Source: Megalonaias nervosa (Eukaryota; Mollusca; Bivalvia; Unionida; Unionidae). Taken from it: 64,000 bases of DNA. The notes below the pieces were generated by a model, which searched no databases, was not told the DNA's origin, and worked only from the letters and a program-made list of their open reading frames with translations. The position numbers and the translations under genes are program-made. Below, one piece after another: positions 34,817-46,711 of the stretch; position 1 is the stretch's first letter; each line of letters begins with the position of its first letter. The DNA is taken from assembly GCA_016617855.1 (NCBI GenBank), contig JAECUM010004341.1, positions 24,949 to 88,948 on the forward strand, in the 5' to 3' direction.

Positions 34817-35440
34817 TCAACACACATACACAATCATGAGACAGTGACACCTTACCTACAATGACTCAAATAACATGAGATTTTACCATGTGCAAAACCA
34901 GCTAGCAAATTGTCACCTGTCAAAAGGGTATGCTGTGTACCTCCCAATATCCACCTGTCACCTTATCGACATTTACCTGTCATGTTTTTAAACAGATGAC
35001 CTATTTGGACAGGCTTATACCTATATACATGTATCTGTATAATATCTTTCCCTTTTAATGTGTTATAACCAATACATACATGTACTTGCCTATATATTGC
35101 TCACTTTAGACCACATCCATCTATGACCACATACAGTGTACAAGATACAAAAAAGTGCCTTGTTTACATAATTAACATTGAAAATTTACCAAAATACACA
35201 TAATTATTTCAAAGTAACAATACTACATATCCAATCTGCTCACATATCCCTAGCAGTTGCCAATTCAGGCACTTACTGAAAATGGTGATACAGTTATATT
35301 TACTAAGTTTCATATCATTCATTGGATGAAGAACATAATTAAATATTGCCCAACATGAAAATTAAAAACACCACATGATCTGTCCTTTTATTGACCATCC
35401 ATGTTATGCAGTCCAGAGCAACAATTGGTTTGGCTTAATA
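34817..35440. other. Gene-free stretch
   Basis: Nothing recognised. It could include transcription termination of the minus-strand candidate exon at 35657-35716. Confidence 0.35.
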
Positions 35441-35656
35441 AACTGTGCTAACAAATGATAGGGTTTTTATTGGATAATTGGTCATCTTATTCTCTAATAA
35501 ACAATGCATGAAATCAATAATTCCTTCTCAATGATGTGTAACCACAGAAATGCAGCTTTACTGAACAAGGTAATAATGTGAGGTTATGATAAGGATGCCA
35601 GACTCATCTGTTTGCTATGGACTAAGTGCATGAACTGGACTTATTTCGCTGGTTGT

Positions 35657-35716
35657 TTAGTGCTTGAAGGCAGAGTTATTGTTACGCAAACTATCTGAAC
35701 TGCCCTCTGATCCAAA
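35657..35716 (-). CDS. Candidate terminal coding exon, minus strand
   Basis: On the minus strand a perfect branch-point-like tactaac (35749-35755) lies about 33 bases before acceptor catggtttcag. It is followed by 19 codons and TAA: FGSEGSSDSLRNNNSAFKH. A minus-strand AATAAA at 35465-35470 lies about 190 bases downstream, as expected for a 3' exon. The pyrimidine tract is poor. The upstream exon is unknown; a phase-0 candidate lies at 38.9 kb. No protein family was recognised. Confidence 0.35.
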   Translation of the reverse strand, partial: FGSEGSSDSLRNNNSAFKH

Positions 35717-36274
35717 CTGAAACCATGTCCCCCAACTTTTACAATTATGTTAGTAACATCTGCATATTGGTGTCCTTGGCAGTTTGGATAAATGGAATTT
35801 TACTCTAAAAAGAAAACAAAACTGTATACAATGGTCAGTCACTAAAAAGTACTCCAGTATAACAGTCTCTTAATACAGCACAGGTATAGTGTTGTATCTC
35901 ACTTGAATTTTCCATTTGCCATGTACCACACTATAACACAGTCTCTAATATAACATATGTAACGTCATGGAGGGGTTCAGGCAAATCCCCTCAAGACCAA
36001 CACTGACACAAAAAGATGTATATTTGTGATGGTTTAAAATATTTTAAAATGGGCTAAACTTAGACTGGGAGAGGAGATCAAGTCCTATTTTTCATTTTGC
36101 TCTGGAGATTTTGTCCATTGGTGATGTTGTCTTAGGGAGATTTTGTCCTCAGGGAAATTTTGTCCCTACACCTGATTATGTATCTCATTTGAATTCTATG
36201 CAATGTAATGTACCACAGTATGCCCAGTATAAGGCAGCCTTGTCACAGTACATTTGTATTACTCTTATGAACAG

Positions 36275-37365
36275 CATTATAATGATGGACTAGTGTAATA
36301 TGACAATAGTCTTATGGACAGCTATTTAATGATGGACTAGTGCAATATGACAATGGTCTTATGAACAGCAATATAATGATGGTCCAGTGGTCTTATGAAC
36401 AGCAATAAAATGATGAACTAATGTAAGATGACAATGGTCTTATGAACAGCAATTTAATGATGGACCAGTGTAATATGACAATGGTCTTATGAACAGCAAC
36501 AAAAAGATGGACCAGTGTAATATGACATTAGTCTTATAAACAGCAATATTATGATGGACCAGTGGTCTTATGAAAAGTAATATAAACAGGGACCAGTGTA
36601 ATATGATAATGGTCTTATAAACAGCAATATAAAGATGGACCAGTGTAATATGACAATAGTCTAATGAACAGCAATATAATGAAGGACTAATGTAATATGA
36701 CAATGGTCTTATAAACAGCAACATAAAGATGGACCAGTGTAATATGATAATGGTCATGTGAGCAGCAATATACTGATGGACCAGTAGTCTTATGAACAGC
36801 AATAAAATGATGGGCTAATGTAAGATGACAATGGTCTTATGAACAGCAATTTAACGATGGACCAGTGTAATATGACAAAAGTCTTGATGAATGGCAATAT
36901 AAAGATGGACCAGCATAATATGACATTAGTCTTATAAACAGCAAAATAATGATGGACCCGTGGTCTTATGAAAAGCAATATAAAGATGGACCAGTGAATA
37001 TGACATTAGTCTTATAAACAGCAAAATAATGATGGACCCTTGGTCTTATGAAAAGCAATATAAAGATGGACCAGTGAATATGACGATGGCCTTATAAACG
37101 GTACATAAAGATGGACCAGTGGAATATGACAATAGCCTTATGAATGGCAATATAATGAAGGAATAGTGTAATATGACAATGGTCTTATAAACAGCAACAT
37201 AAAGATGGACCAGTGTAATATGACATTGGTCTTATAAACAGCAATATAATGATGGACCAGTGGTCTTATAAACAGCAACATACAAATGGACTAGTGTAAG
37301 ATGACAATGGTCTTATGAACAGCAATATAATGATGGACCAATGAAATATGACATTGGTCTGAAAA
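36275..37365 (+). repeat. 47-bp minisatellite with 34-bp variants, about 24 copies
   Basis: The unit is gatggaccagtgtaatatga followed by caatggtcttatgaacagca and atataat (47 bases). In several units the segment gtaatatgacaat is missing, giving about 34 bases (for example gatgg-accagtggtcttatg). Divergence between units is about 10-15%. Long minus-strand frames here are repeat-derived. Confidence 0.93.
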
Positions 37366-38830
37366 AAAACCCGTTAAGTTCATTCAAACACATGAAATTT
37401 AAAATAATAGATTAAGAATAAACACAAAATCAAATCATCCATCTTTACTAAAGCTCATCAGTCTAGGAAACTGACCATCTTGTTTTCAAGACTAATGTGG
37501 GGCTGACAAATGGGGTAATTAATATTGATATTGCTTCTAAAAAATGTTATATTAAACCAAAGTGGTTTGACTCTCTAGATTCTTTTCATTAATCTCTGAA
37601 TGAACATTAAAAACCCTACACATTCCATTCCTTCAGTTTCCTTAATTTAAATTCACCTAATTCTTCTAACACCTAAATCTCAAACTATCAGGGTTTATAT
37701 TAATATTTATTTCAATGCTGCAGCAGTCCAAAAATTCTGAGAAAATATATTTGTCTACATCAAAAGAAAACAAGAGAGGGGAAAAAGTAAAGAAAAAATA
37801 TAAAACTACAATCAAAACTTCCCTAACAGCTACCTTTATATAGTGGTTACCTGCTCTCAATGGCCACTCCCATTTCATCCAGTACAATAACCTCTTTAAT
37901 AGTCAAGTATTAAATAATCACTTGCTTTCAGTGGTCAGTGGCAAGGTGTTTTCTAACCAAACAGTAGCTTCTTATTGCTGACAGCAGTTACTCAAGTGTT
38001 TTTTTTCTCAAGAAAGGCACTGTTCAACCATGTGAATTGATATGTAAACATGCCTTGTCTGGCTTATATATATATTCAAGTTAATCCACCAGTATAACTT
38101 TAGATTTGGAAAATTTATGCATTGCCTTGTAATTTTAAGAAATCTGTTGTTGTAATAAATACTCAAGATAATATTCTTACAGCCCTGCCCCCTCTCCCCT
38201 TTTTGTGTGGGGGGCGGGGGAAGATTCATTGACTACCATTACTAAATGTATTAATCCAAAAGATTAAAAGAGAAATAATTTTATACCAAATTTGTTTTAG
38301 TTTACTGGATAACAGTAGTTTGGGGATAAGGCTGCGGTAAGCTCTTCCTGTGTATTCTTTATAATGTGAAAAATGAAGTTCAGTTTTCAACCTCATTTCT
38401 TTTGGATAAATGGATTGTAATTATTATAAGTAAAAAAAATTGAAAGCAAGCTCAAGTATTATAGTAACGTAGAAAAATTTGCATAAATCTGTATGTAAAA
38501 AATGCATTGTGGTCTGAGAAAAATAATACATATAGTCACAATGTTCATGCCACATGATCATTAAAAATCCATCCATATTTGAAATGACAATGATAACTGG
38601 CATTTCATCCAAGAATAGATAATGGACCAACAATAAAGTCACTATTTCATACAAGCTATTCTGTTGGTTGACAATGTTCAAGGAATGCTATGCCGAATTC
38701 TGCGTGAACACAGAACTAAGGACAAAAACTCAAGCACATCTGATAGCAAATACTGATGGGAACATTGTTTCAACTTAAAAGGCATCACCAGTCTTAAAAA
38801 AGGTGACCTGTCTATCATCGAATTTACACT
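37366..38830. other. Gene-free stretch
   Basis: No exon recognised. Near 37850-37930 the words ctctcaatggccactcc and ctttcagtggtcagtgg hint at a worn DNA-transposon end; not pursued. Confidence 0.35.
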
Positions 38831-38831
38831 T

Positions 38832-38933
38832 TCAATATCTGGCCTTTGTTACATCTAAGACAGCTGACTCCAGATGCAATATAGAAAGAGCTAAGCCAGT
38901 TACCTCCTTACCATGTATATCAACAGGTACGTT
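38832..38933 (-). CDS. Candidate coding exon, minus strand
   Basis: An excellent acceptor on the minus strand (ctgtctgtctgttttcgtgtag) is followed by 33 open codons and TGA: NVPVDIHGKEVTGLALSILH then LESAVLDVTKARY. Donor-like sites occur after HG (g/gtaagg) and after GKE (gag/gtaact), the latter leaving phase 0, compatible with 35657-35716. No polyadenylation signal follows closely. No family was recognised. It lies downstream of the UBXN8 stop and so would belong to another transcript. Confidence 0.28.
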   Translation of the reverse strand, partial: NVPVDIHGKEVTGLALSILHLESAVLDVTKARY

Positions 38934-39246
38934 CTACACGAAAACAGACAGACAGCTTGAATACATCTGTGAATGTAACCATTTTCTATCAGAATTTTTC
39001 AATTATAAACTTATATGGTTAATTGTTGGAATATGAAATTATGCTAATTTCCTGGAGAAACAATAATAATGATAATATTTCCATGGGTGCAAGCTATGAA
39101 AAGGTTTGACTGTTTTATTTTCCAATTATGCACTATTTGCATGCAACTACCATTCTTCCTTCCCCCAACCACAACCACCTCACAAATGCAAAACAAAATA
39201 CTATGAAATTTTGCAATTCAGCTCTTGAAACATTTTTGTTGGATAA

Positions 39247-39289
<43 letters not shown>
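39247..39289. repeat. (TG)n microsatellite
   Basis: About 21 TG units. Confidence 0.96.
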
Positions 39290-39290
<1 letters not shown>

Positions 39291-39348
39291 TTTGGATTTT
39301 TAACATAGCTTTAACAATTTTTCAGTCATATTGCTACGATGTCTGCAG

Positions 39349-39602
39349 TGTGACAGTTTATAGTGATGTCTTGCACTGGGGCATCATGCTGCAGACATGT
39401 AGCATGATGTCCCACCCAGTCACATTATCCTGACACCAGGCCGACCAGTCCTAACACTAACCTCTTAATGCTGAGCGCCAAGCGAGGCAGCTGTTAGTAC
39501 GATTTTTATGAGTCTTTGGTATGACTCGGCCGGGGATCGAACCCACAATCTCCTGCATCCCAGGTGGAAGCTCTAACCACTAGTCCACCGGAGCTGTCGT
39601 TG
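39349..39602 (-). mobile_element. tRNA-derived SINE, family 2, well preserved
   Basis: On the minus strand the head has ggtggactagtggttagagc (A box) and a perfect B box gggttcgatccccggc. The body shares gaggttagtgttaggactgg, ggtgtcaggataatgtgact and gcatgatgccccagtgc with 7521-7762. Promoter boxes look functional by eye, so this copy could still be transcribed by RNA polymerase III. Confidence 0.92.
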
Positions 39603-40004
39603 GATAAACTTAAGATATATATATGTACCCAAACATCAAGACATGGAAACATTTGCTAATGTCATTTTGAAACTAATTTTCTTGTGCGTTATTAATTTAC
39701 AGCAAAACATGACTTAAAAGACTAATGTTTTGGGAGACCACCTGCCATTTTTTTCTTACCAGATTACAATGCTTAGATCAATATGTTATTTCTTTAGTTG
39801 AGAGACAATATGTATTAGTAGAGTCCATTATTAACTGGTGGAAGGAAGGTATAATTATAACATATTGAGTGTGTGGATGTCATCTTTTCAAATTTTACCC
39901 AGAGATCTAACCATGCTGCCCTGCAGATCACCAGATTTAACACTCAAAAGATCTGTCACTGAAATCAAGCATGCCAGTAGAAGAAAATAAGTTAATAGTA
40001 TCCT
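39603..40004. other. Gene-free stretch downstream of UBXN8
   Basis: AT-rich; nothing recognised. Confidence 0.4.
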
Positions 40005-40024
40005 ACAAGTTCCATAATAATGGT

Positions 40025-40030
40025 TTTATT
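40025..40030 (-). promoter_or_regulatory. Polyadenylation signal of UBXN8-like gene
   Basis: TTTATT on the plus strand, AATAAA on the minus strand, about 335 bases after the stop codon. It would define a 3' untranslated region of about 350 bases. Confidence 0.55.
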
Positions 40031-40361
40031 GTGATTAAAATTACAAAATAAATTTTGAGCATGAGCTTGATTACAAAGTTTTAAGAATAAGAATTAAGGT
40101 GTGATGACAATGATTCTTAAATAGCTAGTCAATTGCCATTTAGGGTTTCAAATATACAGTGACTGACTGACGTATAGTGAAAGGCAGTTTGCTGGCTGTT
40201 TTGGAATCACAATATTTATCTCATTGGTTTCAAGTAAATCCCAACATGTTTCACAAGATGGAGGACATGAAGCTTATAATCAAACTAAAATATTTTAAAG
40301 TGGCTCTTAATTTGTTAACTATCACAATTCACTGCAAAGCTGAGCTTTAGTGCTGTAATAT

Positions 40362-40523
40362 TTACAGTTCTATCTCTTCTATATTTAACACAATTTGACG
40401 GATGAAACCCAGCTCTTCAAGGGTGGAATCTGCTTGATTGCCTAGCAATTGTCTGGGGTATGACGTGGCAATGGTGTACGCACTCTGATGGAAACCAATG
40501 ACTGTCATGAAATCTAACAGTAC
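40362..40523 (-). CDS. UBXN8: Last coding exon of UBX-domain protein (UBXN8-like)
   Basis: On the minus strand, acceptor ctcattacag, then 53 codons and TAA. It encodes the second half of a UBX domain: VLLDFMTVIGFHQSAYTIAT, then SYPRQLLGNQ, then ADSTLEELGFIRQIVLNIEE and IEL. The TSYPR motif corresponds to the FPR-type turn with which UBX domains contact the N domain of p97/VCP. The pattern with a C-terminal LNIEE-type strand and immediate end fits UBXN8 (UBXD6/Rep8), an ER-anchored factor that recruits p97 to membranes for ER-associated degradation. The junction with 58395-58511 is phase 0 and restores a continuous domain. Other UBX-family members are possible, but the LPDEPP lead-in of the preceding exon favours UBXN8. 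Confidence 0.82.
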   Translation of the reverse strand, partial: VLLDFMTVIGFHQSAYTIATSYPRQLLGNQADSTLEELGFIRQIVLNIEEIEL

Positions 40524-41450
40524 CTGTAATGAGAAAAAAACAAGATTTTTTAGAACGCTCTGTTATGGCTGCTTTTTATAGCATTATCCAAAATATTTAG
40601 CGTGAACTAGCAAAACAGGTTACTGTGACCTTTTCATGGGAATAACCATTTGGAATAACCAACAATATTCAGACTGGTATGGAGGATTGATGTGGTGGCG
40701 GTGGAAGTTTAGAGCCTTGCTAAAAGCCATAACAGCTGATCCATGCTGGCTAAGAGGGAATTTAAACTTAGTATCCACAGGTTGAAAGTCAAAGCAAACT
40801 ACTAAGTGACTTTGTGGTCGAAAATAATGCTACTTCAGTGTGTTAGTCATTAAGATACATAACAAAGTTTGATCAGTTTAGCACCAAAGCAAAGTTTGAA
40901 CACTAGATGTACAGTGTCCCCCTCTTGAGAGACACCTCTCAAGACAGATCACCCCTGATTAAAGACCATGTTCCCCAACATCAAAATAATATTTTTAACC
41001 ATTTTGTCCTCTTCAAGAAAGATTACCCTTTTCATAAGACAATTTATCAGTGCAAAAAACAATGGCCATGCAGGAGAACCACTGTAATGGAGTTAAACAT
41101 TATATGGCACCAGCAAAAAATAAAGATAAAAAAATATAAAAATGAAGAACTGCACAAAAATCCTAGGAAGATAAACCTTTCAATTAAATGAAGTATGAGG
41201 CACAACAAGATAGAATATAAAGGATAAATATGCTAAAAGGTGTATGAAATCCTTGATACATCTGGTCAGAATCTATGTTACATGCTACATTCCCTCAAAA
41301 AAGATGCAACAAAAAAATGGACGAAACACAAATGACACTTGAGCATAAAAACTGGACCACAGTGGTCTGGTTGAAATAGGGTCCCAAATATTGAGGGTGT
41401 AACAAAGAAATAGCTGAAAATAAAAAATACTCTGGATCAGACTTAATCCC

Positions 41451-41582
41451 ATTGTCCACTGAACTAAGTAGACATACAAGTACAGTCAAGGTGCATTGTC
41501 CATTGAACTAAGTAGACATACAAGTACAGTCAAGGTGCATTGTCCATTGAACTAAGTAGACATACAAGTACAGTCAAGGTGA
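41451..41582 (+). repeat. 44-bp tandem repeat, 3 copies
   Basis: The unit tacagtcaaggtgcattgtc, cattgaactaagtagacata, caag is repeated with near identity. Confidence 0.93.
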
Positions 41583-41822
41583 AGCTTTGATGGTACATGA
41601 TCACAGTGTCATTTTGAACCCAAACATGCAAAGTCATTTTGTAAAATCTAATGTAAATATCAAGGATTATGAGATTAAAAACACTGTGTTACACAGTGTT
41701 TTTCCATTACAGAAACTAACAAGACTTGAGCCATTCAGTTTATATTTCACTGAGTTTCGTCATCTACAGAATAAACTTCCACCTCATTCCTCATAAGTAA
41801 TTCACAGGTCACTTGCTGCTGA

Positions 41823-42640
41823 AATTTTGATTTCCAGATGATCTGTAAGTTCACACACAAGTCATATTTCATTTATTCACTGGTTGAAGTGCTGTAGAAA
41901 TACTGATTGCCAGATAATCTTATAGTTCACACACAAGTCATATTTCATTTATTTGCTGGTTCAAGTGCTGTAGAAATTCTGACTGTCAGATAATCCTGTA
42001 CTTGTTCACACACAATTTGTATTTCATTTATTCGCTGGTTGAAGTGCTGTAGAAATACTGATTGCCAGATAATCTTATAGTTCACACACAAGTCATATTT
42101 CATTTATTCACTAGTAAAAGTGCTGTAGAAATTCTGACTGTCAGATAATCTTATAGTTCACACACACGTCATATTCCATTTATTCACTGGTTCAAGTTCT
42201 GTAGAAATACTGATTGCCAGATAATCTTATAGTTCACACACAAGACGTACTTCATTTATTCTCTGGTTCAAGTGCTGTAGAAATACTGATTGCCAGATAA
42301 TCTTATAGTTCACACACAAGTCATATTTCATTTATTTGCTGGTTCAAGTGCTGTAGAAATACTGATTGCCAGATAATCTTATAGTTCACACACAAGTCAT
42401 ATTTCATTTATTTGCTGGTTCAAGTTCTGTAGAAATAATGATTGCCAGATAATCTTATAGTTCACACACAAGTCATATTTCATTTATTCACTGTTCAAGT
42501 TCTGTAGAAATACTGATTGCCAGATAATCTTATAGTTCACACACAAGTCATATTTCATTTATTCGCTGGTTCAAGTGCTGTAGAAATACTGATTGCCAGA
42601 TAATCTTATAGTACACACATAATTTGTATATTATTAATTA
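41823..42640 (+). repeat. 76-bp minisatellite, about 11 copies
   Basis: The unit is attgccagataatcttatag, ttcacacacaagtcatattt, catttattcgctggttcaag, tgctgtagaaatactg. Central copies are very similar; edge copies (41823-41960 and 42600-42720) are diverged, the usual pattern for arrays homogenised from the middle. Confidence 0.94.
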
Positions 42641-42935
42641 AGCATTAATTCAAGTACTATAGAAATTACTGATTGTCATATAATTTTATAATCCCTATAT
42701 AATTCATATTTCATTATTTAAGCTTCTATTTGTCAAGGCACCACACTTTACAATTAATGCACAATGCAGATTAAAATCATGTTCTTTATTCATACTTATA
42801 CTTATATAAAGCAAAATAAGTTTGAAAATAGAACATGAAACTACGATATATATTTGTTACAGGTACCAGGTACACTGACAGTATGATAACACACTAAATG
42901 CATATACTCTCTCTCATTAAGGTACTATAGACAAT

Positions 42936-43158
42936 TACATATATACTCATTTATAAATCAAGTCAAACTGCACACAACAAAGATCCTGATCTGCCATAGC
43001 ATAATGTGCTACATATCAAGGTCTATGTTGTTTGTTCTACTGATAACTCCTAATAAACTGCACAGACCCTATGGGTCTAACCTGCCAGTACATGATATGA
43101 TGCCAGATCTGGGTCTGCACAGTTTGCATTTGGACTCAACTTGTGAGGATATATGGTA
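42936..43158 (-). mobile_element. Double-hairpin MITE, complete copy 6
   Basis: Reverse orientation relative to 24315. Ends are tacatatatactcatttata and gaggatatatggta. Hairpin 2 comes first (caaagatcctgatctgcca to tatcaaggtctatgttg), then the spacer ctgataactcctaataaac, then hairpin 1 (tgcacagaccc to gggtctgcacagtttgc). Confidence 0.86.
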
Positions 43159-43620
43159 TACTGTTGTCTTTGTGTCTCTGGACGAGTCCATACACACATG
43201 TATCTAGTGTCTTTCACCCATCTCTTTCTCCCTCAATCATTTAACTGGAAGGTCATGACTTTTTGCAAGTTTACAATACATCTAAACTGCCTTTTCCGTC
43301 ATTTACCTACATTAGTTGTATGTGTGTGTGTGCATGTGTGTGTCTGGTGATTGTATTCATTTCATCCATTTAATCTCTCATTTAACTGAATTATTTAACT
43401 CTACGACTATTTGTCAGCAGACATAAAATTGAAACAACCTCATCAATCATCTACCTACATCTTTGGTGTATGTGCTTTTTATTGATTTCAATCAGCCTGC
43501 ACTATTCTCTCTCTTGATCATTCACCCATGGACCCATTTAAGTTGTATTATATACAACATAAGTATGAAATGAGAACATGATTTCTGTCAGCATGTATGC
43601 TAATTATTATCATTTCATAA

Positions 43621-43840
43621 AGGGTAGCCAAGTGGTCTAAAGCACTCACCTCATTCCTCATTGGTTCAAGTCTTGGGCTTGGCCAATTTGGGTATTAGAG
43701 AAAGCTTGCCAGTATGGTCAGTGGTTCTTACCAGGGTTTTCCTGGTTCTTCCTCAACTAGTTATACTAGCTAGTTGTACCGGTATGACCTATCTTGTGCT
43801 GAGAAATAGCATTAAACAAAAAAATAAAAAAACAGAACTG
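43621..43840 (+). mobile_element. tRNA-derived SINE, family 1
   Basis: A-box region gtagccaagtggtctaaagc and B box ttggttcaagtcttgggc, then agcttgccagtatggtcag, ggttttcctggttcttcctc, tatcttgtgctgagaaatag and cattaaac, ending in an A-rich tail aaaaaaataaaaaaac. Same family as 880-1115. Confidence 0.88.
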
Positions 43841-44272
43841 ATCATTTCATGAAAATGAAAATGTAGTGAAATAGAAGAAATCAGTTTTGACTGCCAGACA
43901 TCTTATAATTCCGATGTCATTTTTGCAGTACATTTTGTGGGAGTTTACTTCAGCATTTTTTCATCACCATGATGACTGTGAACACTTTCTCAAAACTTAT
44001 TGATCCAAAATGACTGTGAACATTAATCCCTTACTTGAAACTTATTGATCTTCTCTGAAAATACCTGACTTTCTTGAAACAATTAGCTACGTCATGTCAT
44101 GCCAACATGAAAACAATGTTTAAACTGAATCCTTTCCTTGTTAGAAACAGTAATTATGACTTTAAGATACAAAAATTTTCCACATGAGATGATCTTTTCT
44201 GCCAAAATTCTTGATACATTGAGTATTGTGTCTCATCAGAGTTCCACAGTGACTGTACTGTACAATTTACTT

Positions 44273-45106
44273 GACACTGACACAAGCATACTGACTTTAA
44301 TACGGACACAAGCACACTGACTTTAATACAGACACAAGCACACTGACTTTAATACGGACACAAGCACACTGACTTTAATACGGACACAAGCACACTGACT
44401 TTAATACGGACACAAGCACACTGACTTTAATACGGACACAAGCACACTGACTTTAATACGGACACAAGCACACTGACTTTAATATGGACACAAGCACACT
44501 GACTTTAATACGGACACAAGCACACTGACTTTAATACGGACACAAGCACACTGACTTTAATACGGACACAAGCACACTGACTTTAATACGGACACAAGCA
44601 CACTGACTTTAATATGGACACAAGCACACTGACTTTAATACGGACACAAGCACACTGACTTTAATACGGACACAAGCACACTGACTTTAATACGGACACA
44701 AGCACACTGACTTTAATACGGACACAAGCACACTGACTTTAATATGGACACAAGCACACTGACTTTAATACGGACACAAGCACATTGACTTTAATACGGA
44801 CACAAGCACACTGACTTTAATACGGACACAAGCACACTGACTTTAATACGGACACAAGCACACTGACTTTAATACGGACACAAGCACATTGACTTTAATA
44901 CGGACACAAGCACACTGACTTTAATACGGACACAAGCACATGACTTTAATACGGACACAAGCACACTGACTTTAATATGGACACAAGCACATTGACTTTA
45001 ATATCGACACAAGCACATTGACTTTAATATCGACACAAGCACACTGACTTTAATACGGACACAAGCACATTGACTTTAATACGGACACAAGCACATTGAC
45101 TTTAAT
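44273..45106 (+). repeat. 26-bp minisatellite, about 32 copies, with 130-bp higher order
   Basis: The unit is acggacacaagcacactgac plus tttaat. Most units are identical. A variant with atatgg instead of atacgg appears at 44481, 44611 and 44741, that is every 130 bases or five units, showing amplification of a five-unit block. Towards the right, cacattgac and atatcg variants accumulate. Confidence 0.97.
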
Positions 45107-45477
45107 ATGTATGTAGACTATTGAACTGAATCTAGTCATACTGTGTCATCAAGAACAAGAAAACTTATGAGATAAATTTATGTAATAGCAGCCTGGTCCA
45201 TAATGTTGACACAACCAGCCACAGCTGGTTATACAGTGTAAAAATAAATAAGTTTTGTACAAAATGATGGCATATTCTAATCCCAGGAAGTTAAATAGTC
45301 TACAGCTTTATCGAATAACAGTTTCCTACATAATGGTGAACTAATCTAACCACATTTATTTAAATTCTCTCTAGTTTTATCGAATAACAGTTTGGACCAT
45401 AATGTTGACAAGGCTGATCAAATCTAATTAAACTGACTACAATTTATCTATTAAACTATGTCTACATAATGGTGACA

Positions 45478-45845
45478 CAGTCTGACCATATCTGATTAAA
45501 TGGTCTACAGTCAGACAACTAGGTACAAATTATACACATATCCCTAAATACTGATTAAACTGTCTACAGTCAGACAACTAGGTACAAATTATACACATAT
45601 CCCTAAATACTGATTAAACTGTCTAGTCAGACAACTAGGTACAAATTATACATATATCCCAAAATGTTGATGAAATAGTCTACAGTCAGACAACTAGGTA
45701 CAAACTACACACATATCCCAAAATGTTGATTACATAGTCTATAGTCAGACCACTGGGTACAAACTACACACATATCCCAAAATACTGATTTGCTCATTAA
45801 ATATTCTATAGCTGGACAACTGCTTGCAAACAACATAAATATCCC
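45478..45845 (+). repeat. 59-bp tandem repeat, about 6 copies
   Basis: The unit is actgattaaactgtctacag, tcagacaactaggtacaaat, tatacacatatccctaaat. The first copies are nearly identical, the later ones diverged. Weaker related text at 45250-45470 suggests an older longer array. Confidence 0.9.
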
Positions 45846-46547
45846 AAAATTCACTAAGAATATTCCATTCTATTACCAATTTTGTGAGGAAATTATTATG
45901 TCTATGGTTTTATACCTGTTTCAAGTATGTGGAAAAACTACAACTTATGTTTTGTAAAAATGGACGATCATTAAACTTGATTCATTTAACACTCATTATA
46001 AAGCCGAGTCTGACAACTTCCTGTGTATAACAATACTTCCAGCCCCTGAAGGTGAAATGAGTTGACTTCGAAGTGGAGGAGAGCAGAGGAACTAGTCAGT
46101 CTGAGAAAATGACTAAACTTAAGAGAACTTTATTATTTTAAATCTAGATAGTCTTCACATTCAACTAAGTCGATTTAGCCATAGAAAATACATTAGCTGG
46201 GAACAAAGTATGCAGTCACCATGCTACTTTTATAACAATGAGCATCTTTATAACATAACCATCTCAATCAAATTTACAAAGGATTCAATTGATTTTTGGT
46301 ACTAATTAAGATGCTTTTACAATATTTTACCTATTCCTTATGCTGATTTGTGAAATTTGCAGATATTAAATATTATTATGTAGCTTTTGAAATTATAAAA
46401 ACTTAATGGATCACTGTGTTTGAAATAAACCTAAAATTTTTACTGCATAATAATATTAATACAAGTATAGTAAACATATGGAGATATCATAATGTTCTTA
46501 CTTTACCACATGCAGTATCATAATATGCCATTTTGAAAATGAAACAT

Positions 46548-46711
46548 TTAGTAAACAAATTTACGTTCATATAAGTCCATGGATATAGCTACTGCCCTTG
46601 CAGCCCCTGCAATGTGTGGTGGAACCCATTCATGAAGGAGGTCCAAAACTGCAACTTTATTACATTCTGGTGCCCATTTCAAAATTTTTACAGGGAAACC
46701 AAAAATTTTAA
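46548..46711 (-). pseudogene. Exon-like open stretch, minus strand, no clear splice sites
   Basis: About 50 codons read GFPVKILKWAPECNKVAVLD, LLHEWVPPHIAGAARAVAIS, then MDLYERKFVY and stop. Base composition is richer in GC than the surroundings and the peptide looks protein-like (amphipathic, Trp and Pro spaced). However, there is no good acceptor before it, and the only donor-like site is gaac/gtaaat. It may be a decayed exon, a retroposed fragment, or part of an unknown gene inside the UBXN8 intron. Family not recognised. Confidence 0.28.

Noticed and set aside
36440..36978. Minus-strand frames of 62-120 codons
   Set aside because: Derived from the 47-bp minisatellite.
39349..39602. Functional tRNA gene
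   Set aside because: The tRNA-like head is followed by a SINE body and repeated elsewhere; acceptor stem pairing is not evident.
44273..45106. CRISPR array
   Set aside because: Units are directly adjacent without unique spacers, and the genome is eukaryotic.
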